From assembly GCA_018262985.1 (NCBI GenBank), contig JADFDI010000008.1, positions 1 through 64,000 of the forward strand: a DNA stretch of 64,000 nucleotides. Direction: 5' to 3'. Below the pieces are notes generated by a model. That model was not told the DNA's origin, ran no database searches, and saw only the letters and a list, made by a program, of their open reading frames with translations. The position numbers and the translations under genes were made by a program. Source of the DNA: Spirochaetota bacterium (lineage in GTDB: Bacteria > Spirochaetota > Spirochaetia > Treponematales > UBA12059). Positions 26,916 to 35,821 of the stretch are shown here, in pieces. Position 1 is the stretch's first letter, and every line of letters starts with the position of its first letter.

Positions 26916-27380
26916 ATGCGCGAGGAAGGCGTCAAGACGATCGCGGTCAACCGCAGGGCGCGCTTCGACTACGAGGTCGAGGAGACCTTCGAGTGCGGCA
27001 TCGAGCTCCAGGGCTCCGAGGTGAAGAGCTTCAGGCTCGGCAAGGTCTCCTTTCCCGACGGCTTCGCCGCGATCGAGGGCGGACAGGTTTGGCTCCGCCA
27101 GGTGCACGTCGCCGAATACGCCTGGTCGAGCGTCTTCAACCACGATCCCGACCGGGTCAGGCGCCTCCTCCTCCACAAGGACGAGATCAAGCGCCTCAGG
27201 CGCAAGGTCGACGAACGCGGCTACACATTGATCCCGCTTTCGTTCTACTTCAAGAAGGGCCGCGTGAAGGTCGAGCTCGGGCTCTGCAAGGGCAAGAAGC
27301 AGGCGGACAAGCGCGCGTCCATCAAGGAGCGCGACCTGGACATGGACATGCGCCGCGAGATCCGCGAGCGGAACCGCTAG
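26916..27380 (+). CDS. smpB: SsrA-binding protein SmpB
   Basis: The 154-residue tmRNA partner acts in trans-translation. It shows AVNRRARFDYEVEETFECGIELQGSEVKS at the N-terminus (cited in part), LHKDEIKRL, TLIPLSFYFKKGRVKVELGLCKGKK and a basic tail ending in REIRERNR. The ATG at 26916 follows GGAGCCGGGAG. No tmRNA gene is visible in the flanks. rsmD follows with no gap. Confidence 0.96.
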   Translation: MREEGVKTIAVNRRARFDYEVEETFECGIELQGSEVKSFRLGKVSFPDGFAAIEGGQVWLRQVHVAEYAWSSVFNHDPDRVRRLLLHKDEIKRLRRKVDERGYTLIPLSFYFKKGRVKVELGLCKGKKQADKRASIKERDLDMDMRREIRERNR

Positions 27381-27962
27381 GTGCGCGTCACCGGCGGCCG
27401 TCTGTCCGGCAGGATCCTCAAGGTTCCCAAGGGACCTCTCGACATACGTCCCGCCATGGACCGCATGCGCGAAAGCGTCTTCGCGGTGCTCGGCGACCTT
27501 TCCGGCACGAGCTTCCTCGACCTGTTCGCCGGATCCGGCATACTCGGCATGGAGGCCGCAAGCCGCGGCGCCTCGCGCGTCGTGTGCGTCGAGAAGGACC
27601 GCGCCAAATTCCCCGTCCTGCTCGAAAACGCCGCGCTCGGCGGGGAAGTCGTGGAGTGCCGCTGCGTGCCGGCGGAGCGCTTCATCCTGCGCGCGAAGGA
27701 GCGCTTCGACGTCGTCTTCCTCGACCCGCCCTTCCCCTACGCATGGAAGCTCGAGCTCCTCGAATCGGTCGCGAAGGCGGGGCTCGCGAAGGACGGCGGC
27801 CTCGTGCTCATGCACTTTCCCGAGGAGGATCCCCTCCCGGACGAGCTCGGCCCCCTCGCGCGCGTGGACGAGCGCCGCTACGGAAGGTCGGTGGTCAGGT
27901 TCTGGCGGATGTCGGACGAGGGGTCGGATCCACGCGGGCGGGAGCGCGACGATCCCGCCTGA
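27381..27962 (+). CDS. rsmD: 16S rRNA (guanine-N2)-methyltransferase RsmD
   Basis: The 193-residue methyltransferase has MRVTGGRLSGRILKVPKG, IRPAMDRMRESVF, the SAM loop FLDLFAGSGILGMEAASRGA and catalytic DPPF (VVFLDPPFPY). It methylates G966 of 16S rRNA (E. coli numbering). The GTG start follows the smpB TAG directly. A short Arg/Asp-rich tail is poorly conserved. Confidence 0.92.
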   Translation: MRVTGGRLSGRILKVPKGPLDIRPAMDRMRESVFAVLGDLSGTSFLDLFAGSGILGMEAASRGASRVVCVEKDRAKFPVLLENAALGGEVVECRCVPAERFILRAKERFDVVFLDPPFPYAWKLELLESVAKAGLAKDGGLVLMHFPEEDPLPDELGPLARVDERRYGRSVVRFWRMSDEGSDPRGRERDDPA

Positions 27963-27964
27963 TG

Positions 27965-28138
27965 CTAGCGGTCCACCTTCGAAAGCCAGGCGGCCAGGCG
28001 CGCCTCGACGTCCTCGACGTCCCGGTCGCGCCCGTCATCGGGAAGCGGGGCCGGCTCGCGGGCGAGGAAGCCCGGGAAGGAGGCTTCCGCCTCCGACCGC
28101 ACCGTAAGCATCGTCCGGACCTCGCGTCGCCCTTCCAT
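27965..28138 (-). CDS. Possible small protein of 57 residues
   Basis: The frame begins at the ATG at 28138, preceded by AAGGGGGCACCTAT, and ends 2 bp from the convergent rsmD stop. The peptide is charged, with a predicted C-terminal helix (DRDVEDVEARLAAWLSKVDR). No motif is recognised. Tight convergent packing and a plausible ribosome site favour a real gene, but it could be chance. Confidence 0.4.
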   Translation of the reverse strand: MEGRREVRTMLTVRSEAEASFPGFLAREPAPLPDDGRDRDVEDVEARLAAWLSKVDR

Positions 28139-28258
28139 ATAGGTGCCCCCTTCGCCGCGCTGTCGCGGTAACGACACGCACTTATTGAAGCTAGCGCGCC
28201 CGTTCGCCCTTTTCAGGGACGCCTCTCCCCCTCCGGGCGTAACTTTCGATCATAGATA

Positions 28259-28287
28259 TTGATTATTTTAGAGAACGATCCTATAGT
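28259..28287 (+). promoter_or_regulatory. Promoter of the TPR-rlmN unit
   Basis: TTGATT (28259-28264), exactly 17 bp, then TATAGT (28282-28287), set in an unusually AT-rich island (about 28240-28290). The predicted start is near 28294, with a 20-nt leader before the ATG at 28316. The 180-bp gap before it holds nothing else. Confidence 0.7.
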
Positions 28288-28315
28288 TTTATCAGGGTTG
28301 ACGGAACCATAAACC

Positions 28316-28657
28316 ATGGACGCAAACATTTTCGACAAGTTCCCGGCGGGGGGCCTCATCAAGACCGGCGACGAGCCGGCGACGGATTTGCCGTCCGACC
28401 GCAAGGCCCTGCTCAACCGCACGGGAAACCAGCTCTTCAACTCAGGCAAGTTCGAGGAAGCGCGCAGGATCTTCCAGACCACCGGTTACTCCGACGGCCT
28501 CGTGCGCGTCGGCGACCGTTACCTGGCCGACGGCAGGAGCGTCGACGCGCTGAAGATGTACCAGCTGGCCCATGAACGCGGCAAAAGCGACGAGCTCATC
28601 CGGCGGATGGCTCTGACGATACAAAAAATCCTGCAGGAAGAAGAGGAAACGGCATGA
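28316..28657 (+). CDS. Small helical protein upstream of TPR protein
   Basis: The 113-residue soluble protein is mostly helical. Residues about 30-105 look like one or two degenerate TPR-type helix pairs (LLNRTGNQLFNSGKFEEARRIF, VGDRYLADGRSVDALKMYQLA). Its stop overlaps the start of the TPR gene (ATGA), so the two are translated together and probably act as partners. I associate this small gene/large TPR gene arrangement with spirochaetes, but give no function. Confidence 0.7.
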   Translation: MDANIFDKFPAGGLIKTGDEPATDLPSDRKALLNRTGNQLFNSGKFEEARRIFQTTGYSDGLVRVGDRYLADGRSVDALKMYQLAHERGKSDELIRRMALTIQKILQEEEETA

Positions 28658-29799
28658 GCGACCACAACCACGGTCACGAACGCGAACCGGCCCCGCCCCG
28701 CGACGGCGACGAGGGACAGGCTCCCGAGCTCGTGGAAATCTCCGAGCTCTCCAAGAAGGGCTACCAGTACCTCAAGGAGAACCGGATCCGGGACGCGGAG
28801 CAGTCCTTCGCGAGGATCCTCGAGACGGATCCGGAGAACAACTATGCCTTGGTAGGCCTCGGCGACGCGGCCCGCAAGCGCGGCGCGCACCGGGACGCCA
28901 TCGACTACTACAAGAAGTGCCTCGTCTACCATCCGGGCAACAACTACGCCCTGTTCGGCCTGGCGGACTGCTTCAAGGCGCTCAACCAGTACCAGAAGGC
29001 CATCGAGATCTGGGAGCAGTACCTGCTCCACGACAACCGGAACATCACGGTGCTGACGCGCGTGGCCGACGCCTATCGCAAGGTCCGCGACTTCCGCAAG
29101 TCGAAGGCAATCTACCTGCGCGTCCTCGAGATGGAGGAGAGCAACCCCTACGCCCTCATCGGCCTCGGGCACCTCCACTACGACTTCAAGGAATACCGCG
29201 AGGCGCTCGGCTTCTGGCAGCGCATGGTGGACATGCAGGGCGAGGGCGTGGACATCCGCGTGCTGACCTCGATCGGCAACTGCCACCGCAAGCTCAAGCA
29301 GTTCGAGCAGGGCGTGGAGTACTTCGAGAAGGCCCTCAAGAAGGAGCCCGACAACTTCTACGCGCTCTTCGGGCTCGCGGACTGCTACCGCGGCATCGGC
29401 CAATCCGGCCGCTCGCTCGACTACTGGAACGGCATCCTGGCCCAGGACCCCAAGAACAAGGTCATCCTGACGCGCGCGGGCGACGCCTACCGCGCCATGA
29501 ACGACTACGAGATGGCCACCGATTATTACGAACGGGCGCTGAACATCGAGTTCGACGTCTACGCGGTGCTCGGGCTGGCCGTCATCGCGCGCATGCAGGG
29601 GCGCGTGGGCGAGGCGATCGAGAGCCTCCGCCGCCTCATCCAGAACGACCCCAAGAACTACCGCCTCTCGCTCGAGCTGGCCCACTGCTACCTGGCCCAG
29701 AACGAGCGGCAGAAGGCCATCGACGCCCTCCAGGACTTCCAGCGGCTCGGCATACGCAACTCGTACGTCCAGGAGCTGCTCACGAAGATCCAACGCTAG
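28654..29799 (+). CDS. Multi-TPR repeat protein
   Basis: The 381-residue protein has roughly ten tetratricopeptide repeats from about residue 30 to the end. Clear units are NYALVGLGDAARKRGAHRDA, NYALFGLADCFKALNQYQKA, NPYALIGLGHLHYDFKEYREA and NFYALFGLADCYRGIGQSGR. No signal peptide or membrane segment is present, so it is a cytoplasmic scaffold for protein-protein contacts. A short acidic N-terminus precedes the repeats. The partner is unknown; translational coupling to the 113-residue gene and the 6-bp gap to rlmN suggest one mRNA. Confidence 0.9.
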   Translation: MSDHNHGHEREPAPPRDGDEGQAPELVEISELSKKGYQYLKENRIRDAEQSFARILETDPENNYALVGLGDAARKRGAHRDAIDYYKKCLVYHPGNNYALFGLADCFKALNQYQKAIEIWEQYLLHDNRNITVLTRVADAYRKVRDFRKSKAIYLRVLEMEESNPYALIGLGHLHYDFKEYREALGFWQRMVDMQGEGVDIRVLTSIGNCHRKLKQFEQGVEYFEKALKKEPDNFYALFGLADCYRGIGQSGRSLDYWNGILAQDPKNKVILTRAGDAYRAMNDYEMATDYYERALNIEFDVYAVLGLAVIARMQGRVGEAIESLRRLIQNDPKNYRLSLELAHCYLAQNERQKAIDALQDFQRLGIRNSYVQELLTKIQR

Positions 29800-29805
29800 A
29801 CGGAC

Positions 29806-30864
29806 GTGCGCGTACCCCTCACGGGCATGGAGGGCGCGGAGATCGCCGAAGCCGCCGGCTTCGACAAGGGTTTCCGCGCCCTCCAGGTTTTCAGGTGGAT
29901 CGCCCGCGGCGCCGCGGCCTTCGCCGACATGAGCGACCTGTCGCTTCCCGAGCGCGAACGGCTCGAGCGGGAATTCGGGCCGCTCTACGGCACCCGCGTC
30001 GACGCCTCGCTCGAGGACGGCGACGGCACGGTCAAGCTCCGCGTGCGGCTCGAGGACGGCGCCGCGGTCGAGTGCGTGCTGCTGACCGACATCGAGGGCC
30101 GCATGACCGCGTGCATCTCGACCCAGGTCGGCTGCCCCATGGCTTGCGCGTTCTGCAAGACCGGGACCCTCGGCTTCCTCCGCAACCTCGAGGCCTACGA
30201 GATCGTCGAGCAGTACCTCCACCTCGCCAAGCGCTACGGTCGCCCCTCCAATCTCGTCTTCATGGGCATGGGCGAACCCCTGCTCAACCTCGGGGCCGTG
30301 CGGAAGGCCGTCGCGGTGCTCTCCAGCCCCGACGGCTTCGACCTCTCCTACCGGAAGATCACCATCTCCACCTGCGGCATCGTGCCGGGCGTGCTCGACC
30401 TCGCCGCGAACGGCCCCCACGTGCGGCTCGCCGTCTCCCTGACCGCCGCCGACGACGCGCTCCGCTCGGAGCTCATGCCGGTGAACAAGCGCTGGCCCCT
30501 CGCGGAGCTCAGGTCCGCCCTCCTCGAATACCAGAAGGCGACGGGCGACCGGATCACGCTCGAGGCGGCCCTCATGGGCGACCGCAACTGCGGCCCCGGC
30601 GAGGCCGAGAAGCTCGCCCGCTTCATCGGCCGCATGAAGGCGCAGGTGAACCTGATTCCCTGGAACCCGGTCGACGGGCTCCCGTTCAAGGAACCGTCCC
30701 GAGCCCAGGTCGAGGCGATGGAAAGGCGGCTCGAGGAACTCGGCGTCACGGTCAACCGGCGCATGAAGCGCGGCCGCGGCGTCTCGGGCGCCTGCGGCCA
30801 GCTCGGCGACACCGGCGAGCTGGCCCCGAAGCGCTGCGCCGCCGACGTCCGGGAAGGCGACTGA
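29806..30864 (+). CDS. rlmN: Dual-specificity RNA methyltransferase RlmN
   Basis: The 352-residue radical SAM enzyme methylates C2 of A2503 in 23S rRNA and A37 in some tRNAs. It shows CISTQVGCPMACAFCKTG (cluster CxxxCxxC), FMGMGEPLLNL, ISTCGIVPG, LAVSLTAADD, NLIPWNPV, and the C-terminal catalytic Cys in SGACGQLG. The GTG start at 29806 lies 6 bp after the TPR gene; length is normal. Confidence 0.95.
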   Translation: MRVPLTGMEGAEIAEAAGFDKGFRALQVFRWIARGAAAFADMSDLSLPERERLEREFGPLYGTRVDASLEDGDGTVKLRVRLEDGAAVECVLLTDIEGRMTACISTQVGCPMACAFCKTGTLGFLRNLEAYEIVEQYLHLAKRYGRPSNLVFMGMGEPLLNLGAVRKAVAVLSSPDGFDLSYRKITISTCGIVPGVLDLAANGPHVRLAVSLTAADDALRSELMPVNKRWPLAELRSALLEYQKATGDRITLEAALMGDRNCGPGEAEKLARFIGRMKAQVNLIPWNPVDGLPFKEPSRAQVEAMERRLEELGVTVNRRMKRGRGVSGACGQLGDTGELAPKRCAADVREGD

Positions 30865-30865
30865 G

Positions 30866-30894
30866 CGGGAAGGCAAGCTGCGCTTTCCTTCCCG
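30866..30894. terminator. Hairpin between rlmN and ftcD
   Basis: CGGGAAGG / CCTTCCCG enclose an inner AAGC/GCTT stem (30866-30894) in the 61-bp gap of two converging genes. No T-tract follows. Confidence 0.45.
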
Positions 30895-30925
30895 GCCCCA
30901 TCCTTCCCCCGCCCGATTCCAGACC

Positions 30926-32605
30926 CTAGCGGCCTATGTGCGCCCCCACGACGGCGAGGACTTCCTTGCAGGCCGAGTCGGCTTTCCTGACCAGCTCCTC
31001 GGCGCGCGCGCGCCGGTCGGCCTTGAAGGCCTCGTCGGCGATGGAGCCCAGGTTGGTGATCACGTTGAGGGCGGCGCCTTCGCAGCCCGCGCGCGCGAGC
31101 AGGGCGCCGACGCCCGCGTCGCTCGCGGAGGCCTTGTTGCCGAGCCGCGCCGCGTCGGCGCAGAAGCCGATGGCCTCGAGGCAGGCTTCGGCGGTGGCGA
31201 GCGGCACGTCGGCGGCGGCCTTGTTGGCCTCCTCGACCGCGGCGTTCCGCGCGGCCTCCTGACCGGCCGAGGCCTTGGGGAGCTTCATGGCCGCCATGAC
31301 GGCGTCGAAGGCCCGCGTGTCCTCGTCGACCGCGCGCATGAGCGCGTCCTTGAGGGCTTGCGCCTTCACGGCCATGGCCGAGAGTTCGCCCCAGCCTTTC
31401 TCGTAGCCCTTCTTGCCCACGGTGAGGTTCGCGACCATGGCCGCGAGGGCGGCCGCGAGCGAGCCCGCGAGCGCCGAGACGGAACCGCCGCCGGGCGCGG
31501 GGGAGTCGGCGGAGACTTCGTCGCAGAAGTCCTTCACCGTCATGGCGGCGAGCGGCGCCGCCTCGGCCACCGCGTACTCGACGACCTTCTTCGAGCTCTC
31601 GAAGGGCGCCACGTCGTCGAGGCCGAGCGAACGCACGGCGGTCTCCACGAGCAAGGATTCGGGCGCGCCTTCGCTCTTGCCCATGCGCGCGAGGTAGTAC
31701 CGGCCCGCCTCGACGAGCGGGCCGAGAGGCACGAGGCCCACGATCTCCGAGCCCGTCGCCACGAGTCCGAGCTTGGCGGCCTCCTCCTTGACGGTCTCGT
31801 AGACCGAGTGGAGGCTCGTGGCGCGCCAGTCGGTCAGGTTGATCGAGACCTGGGCCCGCTTGTAGCCGTCGATGTACCAGCCGATGGCTCGCACGTTGTT
31901 GAGCCGGCCCGGCACCTTCACGGTGTTTCCCGCGGCGTCCTTGACGATGTTGCCGTCCGCGTCGCGGGCCGCGCGGCCGCCTTCGCGCACGGTCAGCGCG
32001 ATCTCGTTGGCCAACTTGCGGTCGCGGGTATTGAGGTCGACGTTGTAGGCCACGAGGAACTCGCGCGCGCCGACCACGCAGGCGCCTGAGCGCGGGACGA
32101 AGTCGGCGGGACCGAAATCGGGTGCCCACTCGGGCTTGGCGAGCTTCTCCTCGAGGGCCTCGTACTCGCCCGAGCGGATGTCCGCGAGGCTCTTCCGCTC
32201 GGGGCGGGACGCGGCCGCCTCGTAGAGGTAGACGGGCACGCCGAGCTCGAGCCCGATGCGCGCGCCGAGCGTCCGGGCCAGCTCCGCGCATTCCTCCATC
32301 GAGACGCCGGAGACCGGCACGAAGGGGCACACGTCCATGGCGCCCATGCGGGGATGCGCGCCGGAGTGCTTCGACATGTCGATGAGCTCGAAACCCGCGC
32401 GCGCGGCGCGGAAAGCGGCCTCGAGGACCGCCTCGGGCGGTCCCGCGAAGGTGAAGACGGTGCGGTTGGTGTCCGCCCCGGGATCGACGTCGAGCACCGC
32501 GACGCCCCGCGCCGAGGCCGCGGCCTTGGCTATCGAATCGATGACGGCCCGGTCGCGGCCTTCGGAAAAGTTCGGGACGCACTCGACGATCCTGCGCGCG
32601 TTCAT
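30926..32605 (-). CDS. ftcD: Bifunctional glutamate formimidoyltransferase / formimidoyl-THF cyclodeaminase
   Basis: The 559-residue fusion has an N-terminal formiminotransferase (about 1-330; IVECVPNFSEGRD, HSGAHPRMGAMDVCPFVP, NVRAIGWYIDGYKRAQVSIN). A C-terminal cyclodeaminase follows (about 360-559; SADSPAPGGGSVSALAG, EEANKAAADVPLATAE). It moves the formimino group of histidine degradation onto tetrahydrofolate and releases ammonia. No other hut gene is nearby. An insertion before VPGRLNNVRA (DADGNIVKDAAGNTVK) is unusual. The ATG at 32605 follows AAGGAG; a 6-codon extension is rejected. Confidence 0.92.
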   Translation of the reverse strand: MNARRIVECVPNFSEGRDRAVIDSIAKAAASARGVAVLDVDPGADTNRTVFTFAGPPEAVLEAAFRAARAGFELIDMSKHSGAHPRMGAMDVCPFVPVSGVSMEECAELARTLGARIGLELGVPVYLYEAAASRPERKSLADIRSGEYEALEEKLAKPEWAPDFGPADFVPRSGACVVGAREFLVAYNVDLNTRDRKLANEIALTVREGGRAARDADGNIVKDAAGNTVKVPGRLNNVRAIGWYIDGYKRAQVSINLTDWRATSLHSVYETVKEEAAKLGLVATGSEIVGLVPLGPLVEAGRYYLARMGKSEGAPESLLVETAVRSLGLDDVAPFESSKKVVEYAVAEAAPLAAMTVKDFCDEVSADSPAPGGGSVSALAGSLAAALAAMVANLTVGKKGYEKGWGELSAMAVKAQALKDALMRAVDEDTRAFDAVMAAMKLPKASAGQEAARNAAVEEANKAAADVPLATAEACLEAIGFCADAARLGNKASASDAGVGALLARAGCEGAALNVITNLGSIADEAFKADRRARAEELVRKADSACKEVLAVVGAHIGR

Positions 32606-32640
32606 TGGAGCTCCTTGCGGCATGCGGGGAAGTGGAGGGG

Positions 32641-32646
32641 ATTATA
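32641..32646 (-). promoter_or_regulatory. Extended -10 promoter of ftcD
   Basis: TGG-TATAAT on the minus strand (TATAAT at 32646-32641) gives an extended -10 without an obvious -35. It is back to back with the clc promoter in the 111-bp intergenic region. Confidence 0.55.
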
Positions 32647-32680
32647 CCACGGCTTCGGGCGTCCGGGGGACGCCTCCCGC

Positions 32681-32710
32681 TTGGACAGGAAGACCGTCCG
32701 GCGCTAGGAT
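32681..32710 (+). promoter_or_regulatory. Promoter placing the transcript start at the CLC-gene ATG
   Basis: TTGGAC (32681-32686), an 18-bp spacer and TAGGAT (32705-32710) end 6 nt before the ATG at 32717. A leaderless mRNA is predicted and no Shine-Dalgarno is present. Confidence 0.5.
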
Positions 32711-32716
32711 GAGCCC

Positions 32717-34294
32717 ATGGCATCCGGCATCCTCCCGCGCCCCGTCCCGGGCGGCATCGGCGGCATGGTCACCCACGCGTACCGCTCCCGCCTCGGCATC
32801 TTCCTCCAGAGCGTCCTGATCGGCGTGATCTCCGGCTTCGTCGTGCTCTCCTTCCGGCTGGCGCTCGAAGCGGGAGAGGGACTCCGCGCCTCGATCTACG
32901 AACGCCTTCGCGACGCTCCGGCCTGGCTCGTCGGAGCCTGGGCGCTGGGCCTCGTGGCGCTCGGCCTCTTCCTGGGCTGGATCGCGACGCGCTTCCCCAT
33001 GACGCGCGGCTCGGGCATTCCCCAGATCAAGGGCGCCTTCCAGCGCCGCTTCCGCCTCCAGTGGCTGCCGGAGCTGCCGCTCAAGTGGCTGGCGGCGACG
33101 CTCGGCATCGGCGCGGGGCTCTCGCTCGGGCGCGAAGGGCCCTCGGTCCAGCTCGGCGCGTACGCGGGCAAGGCCGTGCTCGGCGTGCTCAGGCGCCCGG
33201 CCACGGAACGGCGCTACCTCCTCACGAGCGGAGCCGCCGCCGGCCTCGCCGCGGCCTTCAACGCGCCCTTGGCCGGGGTCATCTTCGCGGTCGAGGAGCT
33301 GCACCGCTACTTCTCGCCCCTGCTGCTCGCCTGCGCCATGGGCGCCTCCGTCGCGGGAGACATGGTCGCCGGCCGCGTCTTCGGCCTCAAGCCCTCCTTC
33401 GCGTTTCCTTCAATGGAAGTCCTCTCGCTGGCGCGCATGCCGTGGATCATCCTCTTCGGCATCCTCGCGGCGTTCGGGGCCGACCTGTTCAAGCGCGCGC
33501 TCTACGCGGGCCAGGACTTCTACGCGAGGCTCCGCGTCCCGCCGGTCGCCCGCCCCGTCCTGCCCCTGCTCGTCGCCGTGCCGATCGGCCTGCTCGGCTT
33601 CGACCTTCTGGGCGGCGGCCACCACCTGGTCGAGAGCCTGGCGGCGGAGCGCTTCGCCGTCGGCGCGCTGTTCGCCCTGCTCGCGGGCAAGGTGCTCTTC
33701 ACCGCGCTCTCGTACGGAAGCGGGACGGCCGGCGGCATCTTCCTGCCCCTGCTCGTCGCGGGAGCCCTGCTCGGAACGCTCTACGGCCGCGTCCTCGCGG
33801 CCGCGGGCCTGATTCCCGAGGTGGAAACGCTCAACTTCCTCATCATAGGGATGGCTGCCTTCTTCACGGGCGTCGTGCGCGCCCCCGTGACCGGCGCCGT
33901 GCTGGTCATCGAGATGAGCGGCAACTTCAACCACTTCAGCTCGATCATCGCCGCGTGCCTGGTCGCCTACGTCGTGACGGACCTGATCCGCTCGCGGGCG
34001 GTGTACGACGTGCTTCTCGAACGCATCGACGCCCGCTTCGACCTGGCCAAGGAGGGCTCCGGCCGGACCGTCGTGGAAGCGCACGTGGCTTCCGGCTCGG
34101 CGCTGGCCAACCGCTTCATCCGCAACGTCGCATGGCCCTGCGGGGCGCTCGTCGTCGGGGTCCAGCGCGGCGAGGCCGAGCTGGTGCCGCGCGGCGACAC
34201 GGAGCTCAGGGCCGGCGACGTCATCATCGCGTTGGTGGACGAGGCCAGGGCCGCGGAGGCGCAGGCGAAGCTGGAGGAACTCGGCTCGGGCTGA
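32717..34294 (+). CDS. CLC-family chloride/proton antiporter with C-terminal TrkA-C domain
   Basis: The 525-residue inner-membrane protein has the CLC helices and selectivity loops GSGIPQ, GREGPSVQ and GTAGGIFLP. The gating glutamate is E140. The proton-glutamate pair at E193/E194 (APLAGVIFAVEELHR) is retained, so it should act as a Cl-/H+ exchanger and not as a pure channel. Residues about 445-525 form a TrkA-C (RCK-C) ligand-binding domain (LVPRGDTELRAGDVIIALVD). Likely roles are acid resistance or osmotic and ion balance. It has its own leaderless-type promoter. Confidence 0.92.
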   Translation: MASGILPRPVPGGIGGMVTHAYRSRLGIFLQSVLIGVISGFVVLSFRLALEAGEGLRASIYERLRDAPAWLVGAWALGLVALGLFLGWIATRFPMTRGSGIPQIKGAFQRRFRLQWLPELPLKWLAATLGIGAGLSLGREGPSVQLGAYAGKAVLGVLRRPATERRYLLTSGAAAGLAAAFNAPLAGVIFAVEELHRYFSPLLLACAMGASVAGDMVAGRVFGLKPSFAFPSMEVLSLARMPWIILFGILAAFGADLFKRALYAGQDFYARLRVPPVARPVLPLLVAVPIGLLGFDLLGGGHHLVESLAAERFAVGALFALLAGKVLFTALSYGSGTAGGIFLPLLVAGALLGTLYGRVLAAAGLIPEVETLNFLIIGMAAFFTGVVRAPVTGAVLVIEMSGNFNHFSSIIAACLVAYVVTDLIRSRAVYDVLLERIDARFDLAKEGSGRTVVEAHVASGSALANRFIRNVAWPCGALVVGVQRGEAELVPRGDTELRAGDVIIALVDEARAAEAQAKLEELGSG

Positions 34295-34362
34295 TCCGCG
34301 GCCGCGGAGCGGACGGGCGGAGGATCCCGCCTCGAGGGAGTCCCCGCCCGGGCGCCCGAGTA

Positions 34363-34391
34363 TTGCGCTGGCGCCTCAACGCGAGTATCCT
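34363..34391 (+). promoter_or_regulatory. Promoter placing the transcript start at the PilZ-gene ATG
   Basis: TTGCGC (34363-34368), 17 bp, TATCCT (34386-34391), then 7 nt to the ATG at 34399. It lies in the 104-bp gap after the CLC gene. Confidence 0.55.
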
Positions 34392-34398
34392 CATGCGC

Positions 34399-35166
34399 AT
34401 GACCGGGACCGGCGATTTCGGCAAAAAGGTCTTCTTCCTCCATCCTCCCGGCGTCATCAACGACGTGGCGGGCATCCTCGCCCGCTCCGAGTTCGAGACC
34501 TACCTCGTCAAGGACCATGCGCGCCTCAGGCGCTGGCTCGCGAAGCATCCGGAGAGCATCGTCTTCGTCAACCTCGACGAGGGACTCCCGGAACCGCAGT
34601 GGGAAGCCTGGGTACGCGGCCTGATGGGCGACGAGGCGACGCGCCTCGTGGGCGTCGGCGTGGTGACGCTCACCGGTTCGCCGGAGCTCTCCGAGAAATA
34701 CCTTATCGACATCGGCGTGGCCTGCGGATTCGTGGTGGTCAAGGTAGGGGTCGCGAAGACCGCGGAGATCCTCGTCAAGACGCTCGAGGCCAACGAAGCC
34801 CGCGGGAAGCGGAAATTCGTCCGCGTCCCCTGCGCCGACTCCGGGGTCGAGCTGAACTTTTCCGACGGCGAGAAGTCGGTCAAGGCCGCGGTGCTCGACC
34901 TTTCCGTCGCCGGATTGACGTGCCGGCTCGAGGAGGGCCGGAGGCCCGCGCCGCGCACCCTGCTCCGCGGCATGCACCTTTCCTTGAAGGGCGTGCCCCT
35001 GTTCGCGGACGGCATCTACGTCGGCTCCCGCGAGGAAGCGGGAGCCGCGACGGACCTCGTCATGTTCGACCCGCGCTCGCTCGACGACGACAAGAAGGAC
35101 AAGATCAGGAGCTTCGGCAGGAAGGTCCTCCAGGCCCGGATGGACGAGGAGCTCGCGGCGGTCTAG
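34399..35166 (+). CDS. PilZ-domain cyclic-di-GMP effector with N-terminal receiver-like domain
   Basis: The 255-residue protein has an N-terminal region (about 8-125) like a degenerate response-regulator fold (KKVFFLHPPGVINDVAGIL, SIVFVNLDEG). It has no clear phosphoryl-aspartate pocket. The C-terminal PilZ domain keeps both cyclic-di-GMP motifs: RKFVR (138-142) and DLSVAG (167-172). It probably converts cyclic-di-GMP level into an interaction that affects motility or the envelope. Starts at 34393 (ATG) or 34363 (TTG) are also in frame; 34399 fits the promoter best. Confidence 0.75.
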   Translation: MTGTGDFGKKVFFLHPPGVINDVAGILARSEFETYLVKDHARLRRWLAKHPESIVFVNLDEGLPEPQWEAWVRGLMGDEATRLVGVGVVTLTGSPELSEKYLIDIGVACGFVVVKVGVAKTAEILVKTLEANEARGKRKFVRVPCADSGVELNFSDGEKSVKAAVLDLSVAGLTCRLEEGRRPAPRTLLRGMHLSLKGVPLFADGIYVGSREEAGAATDLVMFDPRSLDDDKKDKIRSFGRKVLQARMDEELAAV

Positions 35167-35230
35167 CCGCCCGAAGCGCGGCGGCGGGCAGCCTACGCTA
35201 CCGCCGCCGAATCAAAGGGGAGGGATTCGC

Positions 35231-35737
35231 ATGGATCACGGCGACGCCGTCAGGGCTGCCATCGGGTACGAGGAACGCATCCGCGAGCTCTACGCCGAGG
35301 CCGCGAGGGACGCCGCGGACGCGTCGGCGAAGGCGCTGTTCACCGCGCTCGGCGCCGACGAGGCTTCGCACGCGGACTACTTGAAGGCGAGGCTCGCGAC
35401 CTGGGAGGCGTCCGGGAAGCTCGAGCTGCCGCCGCTCGGCTCGACGCTGCCCGATCCGAGGCGCATCGAGGCCTCGATCGCCCGCGCGGGCCGGGAAGGC
35501 GTCGGAGAGGCGCTAGGCGGGGAGGCAGGAGCGCTCGCCCGGGCGCTCCGGGCCGAGGAGGAGACGAGCGCCTTCTACCGCGACATGGTCGCCACCCTGC
35601 CCGAGGCCTCGCGGCCGCTCTTCGCGCGCTTCCTCGAGATCGAGGACGGTCATACCCGCATCGTGCGCGCCGAGCTCGACCTCGTGAGCCGCACGGGCCA
35701 CTGGTTCGACGTCCGGGAATTCGACCTCGACGACTAG
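35231..35737 (+). CDS. Rubrerythrin/ferritin-like di-iron protein
   Basis: The 168-residue four-helix-bundle protein has carboxylate/His ligands placed as in ferritin-like domains: EERIRELY (helix 1), ADEASH (E44-x2-H47), EEETSAFYRDM (helix 3) and EIEDGH (helix 4). There is no rubredoxin-like Cys domain, so it is an erythrin-type protein; peroxide reduction or iron handling is likely. GGGGAGGG precedes the ATG. It is followed by a strong terminator. Confidence 0.8.
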   Translation: MDHGDAVRAAIGYEERIRELYAEAARDAADASAKALFTALGADEASHADYLKARLATWEASGKLELPPLGSTLPDPRRIEASIARAGREGVGEALGGEAGALARALRAEEETSAFYRDMVATLPEASRPLFARFLEIEDGHTRIVRAELDLVSRTGHWFDVREFDLDD

Positions 35738-35772
35738 CGGCGCCCCGGGGTAGGCGCGCCGCTCGAAAAGGA

Positions 35773-35800
35773 AAGGCCGCCGGATCCGATCCGGCGGCCT
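35773..35800. terminator. Bidirectional terminator between ferritin-like gene and DEAD-box gene
   Basis: A near-perfect 14-bp inverted repeat (AAGGCCGCCGGATC / GATCCGGCGGCCTT) is centred at 35787. On the minus strand it runs into a T-rich tail (TTTCCTTTTC), making it a good intrinsic terminator for the helicase gene. The plus strand lacks a T-tract. Confidence 0.75.
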
Positions 35801-35821
35801 TCGATTCATGCGTCCGTTCCG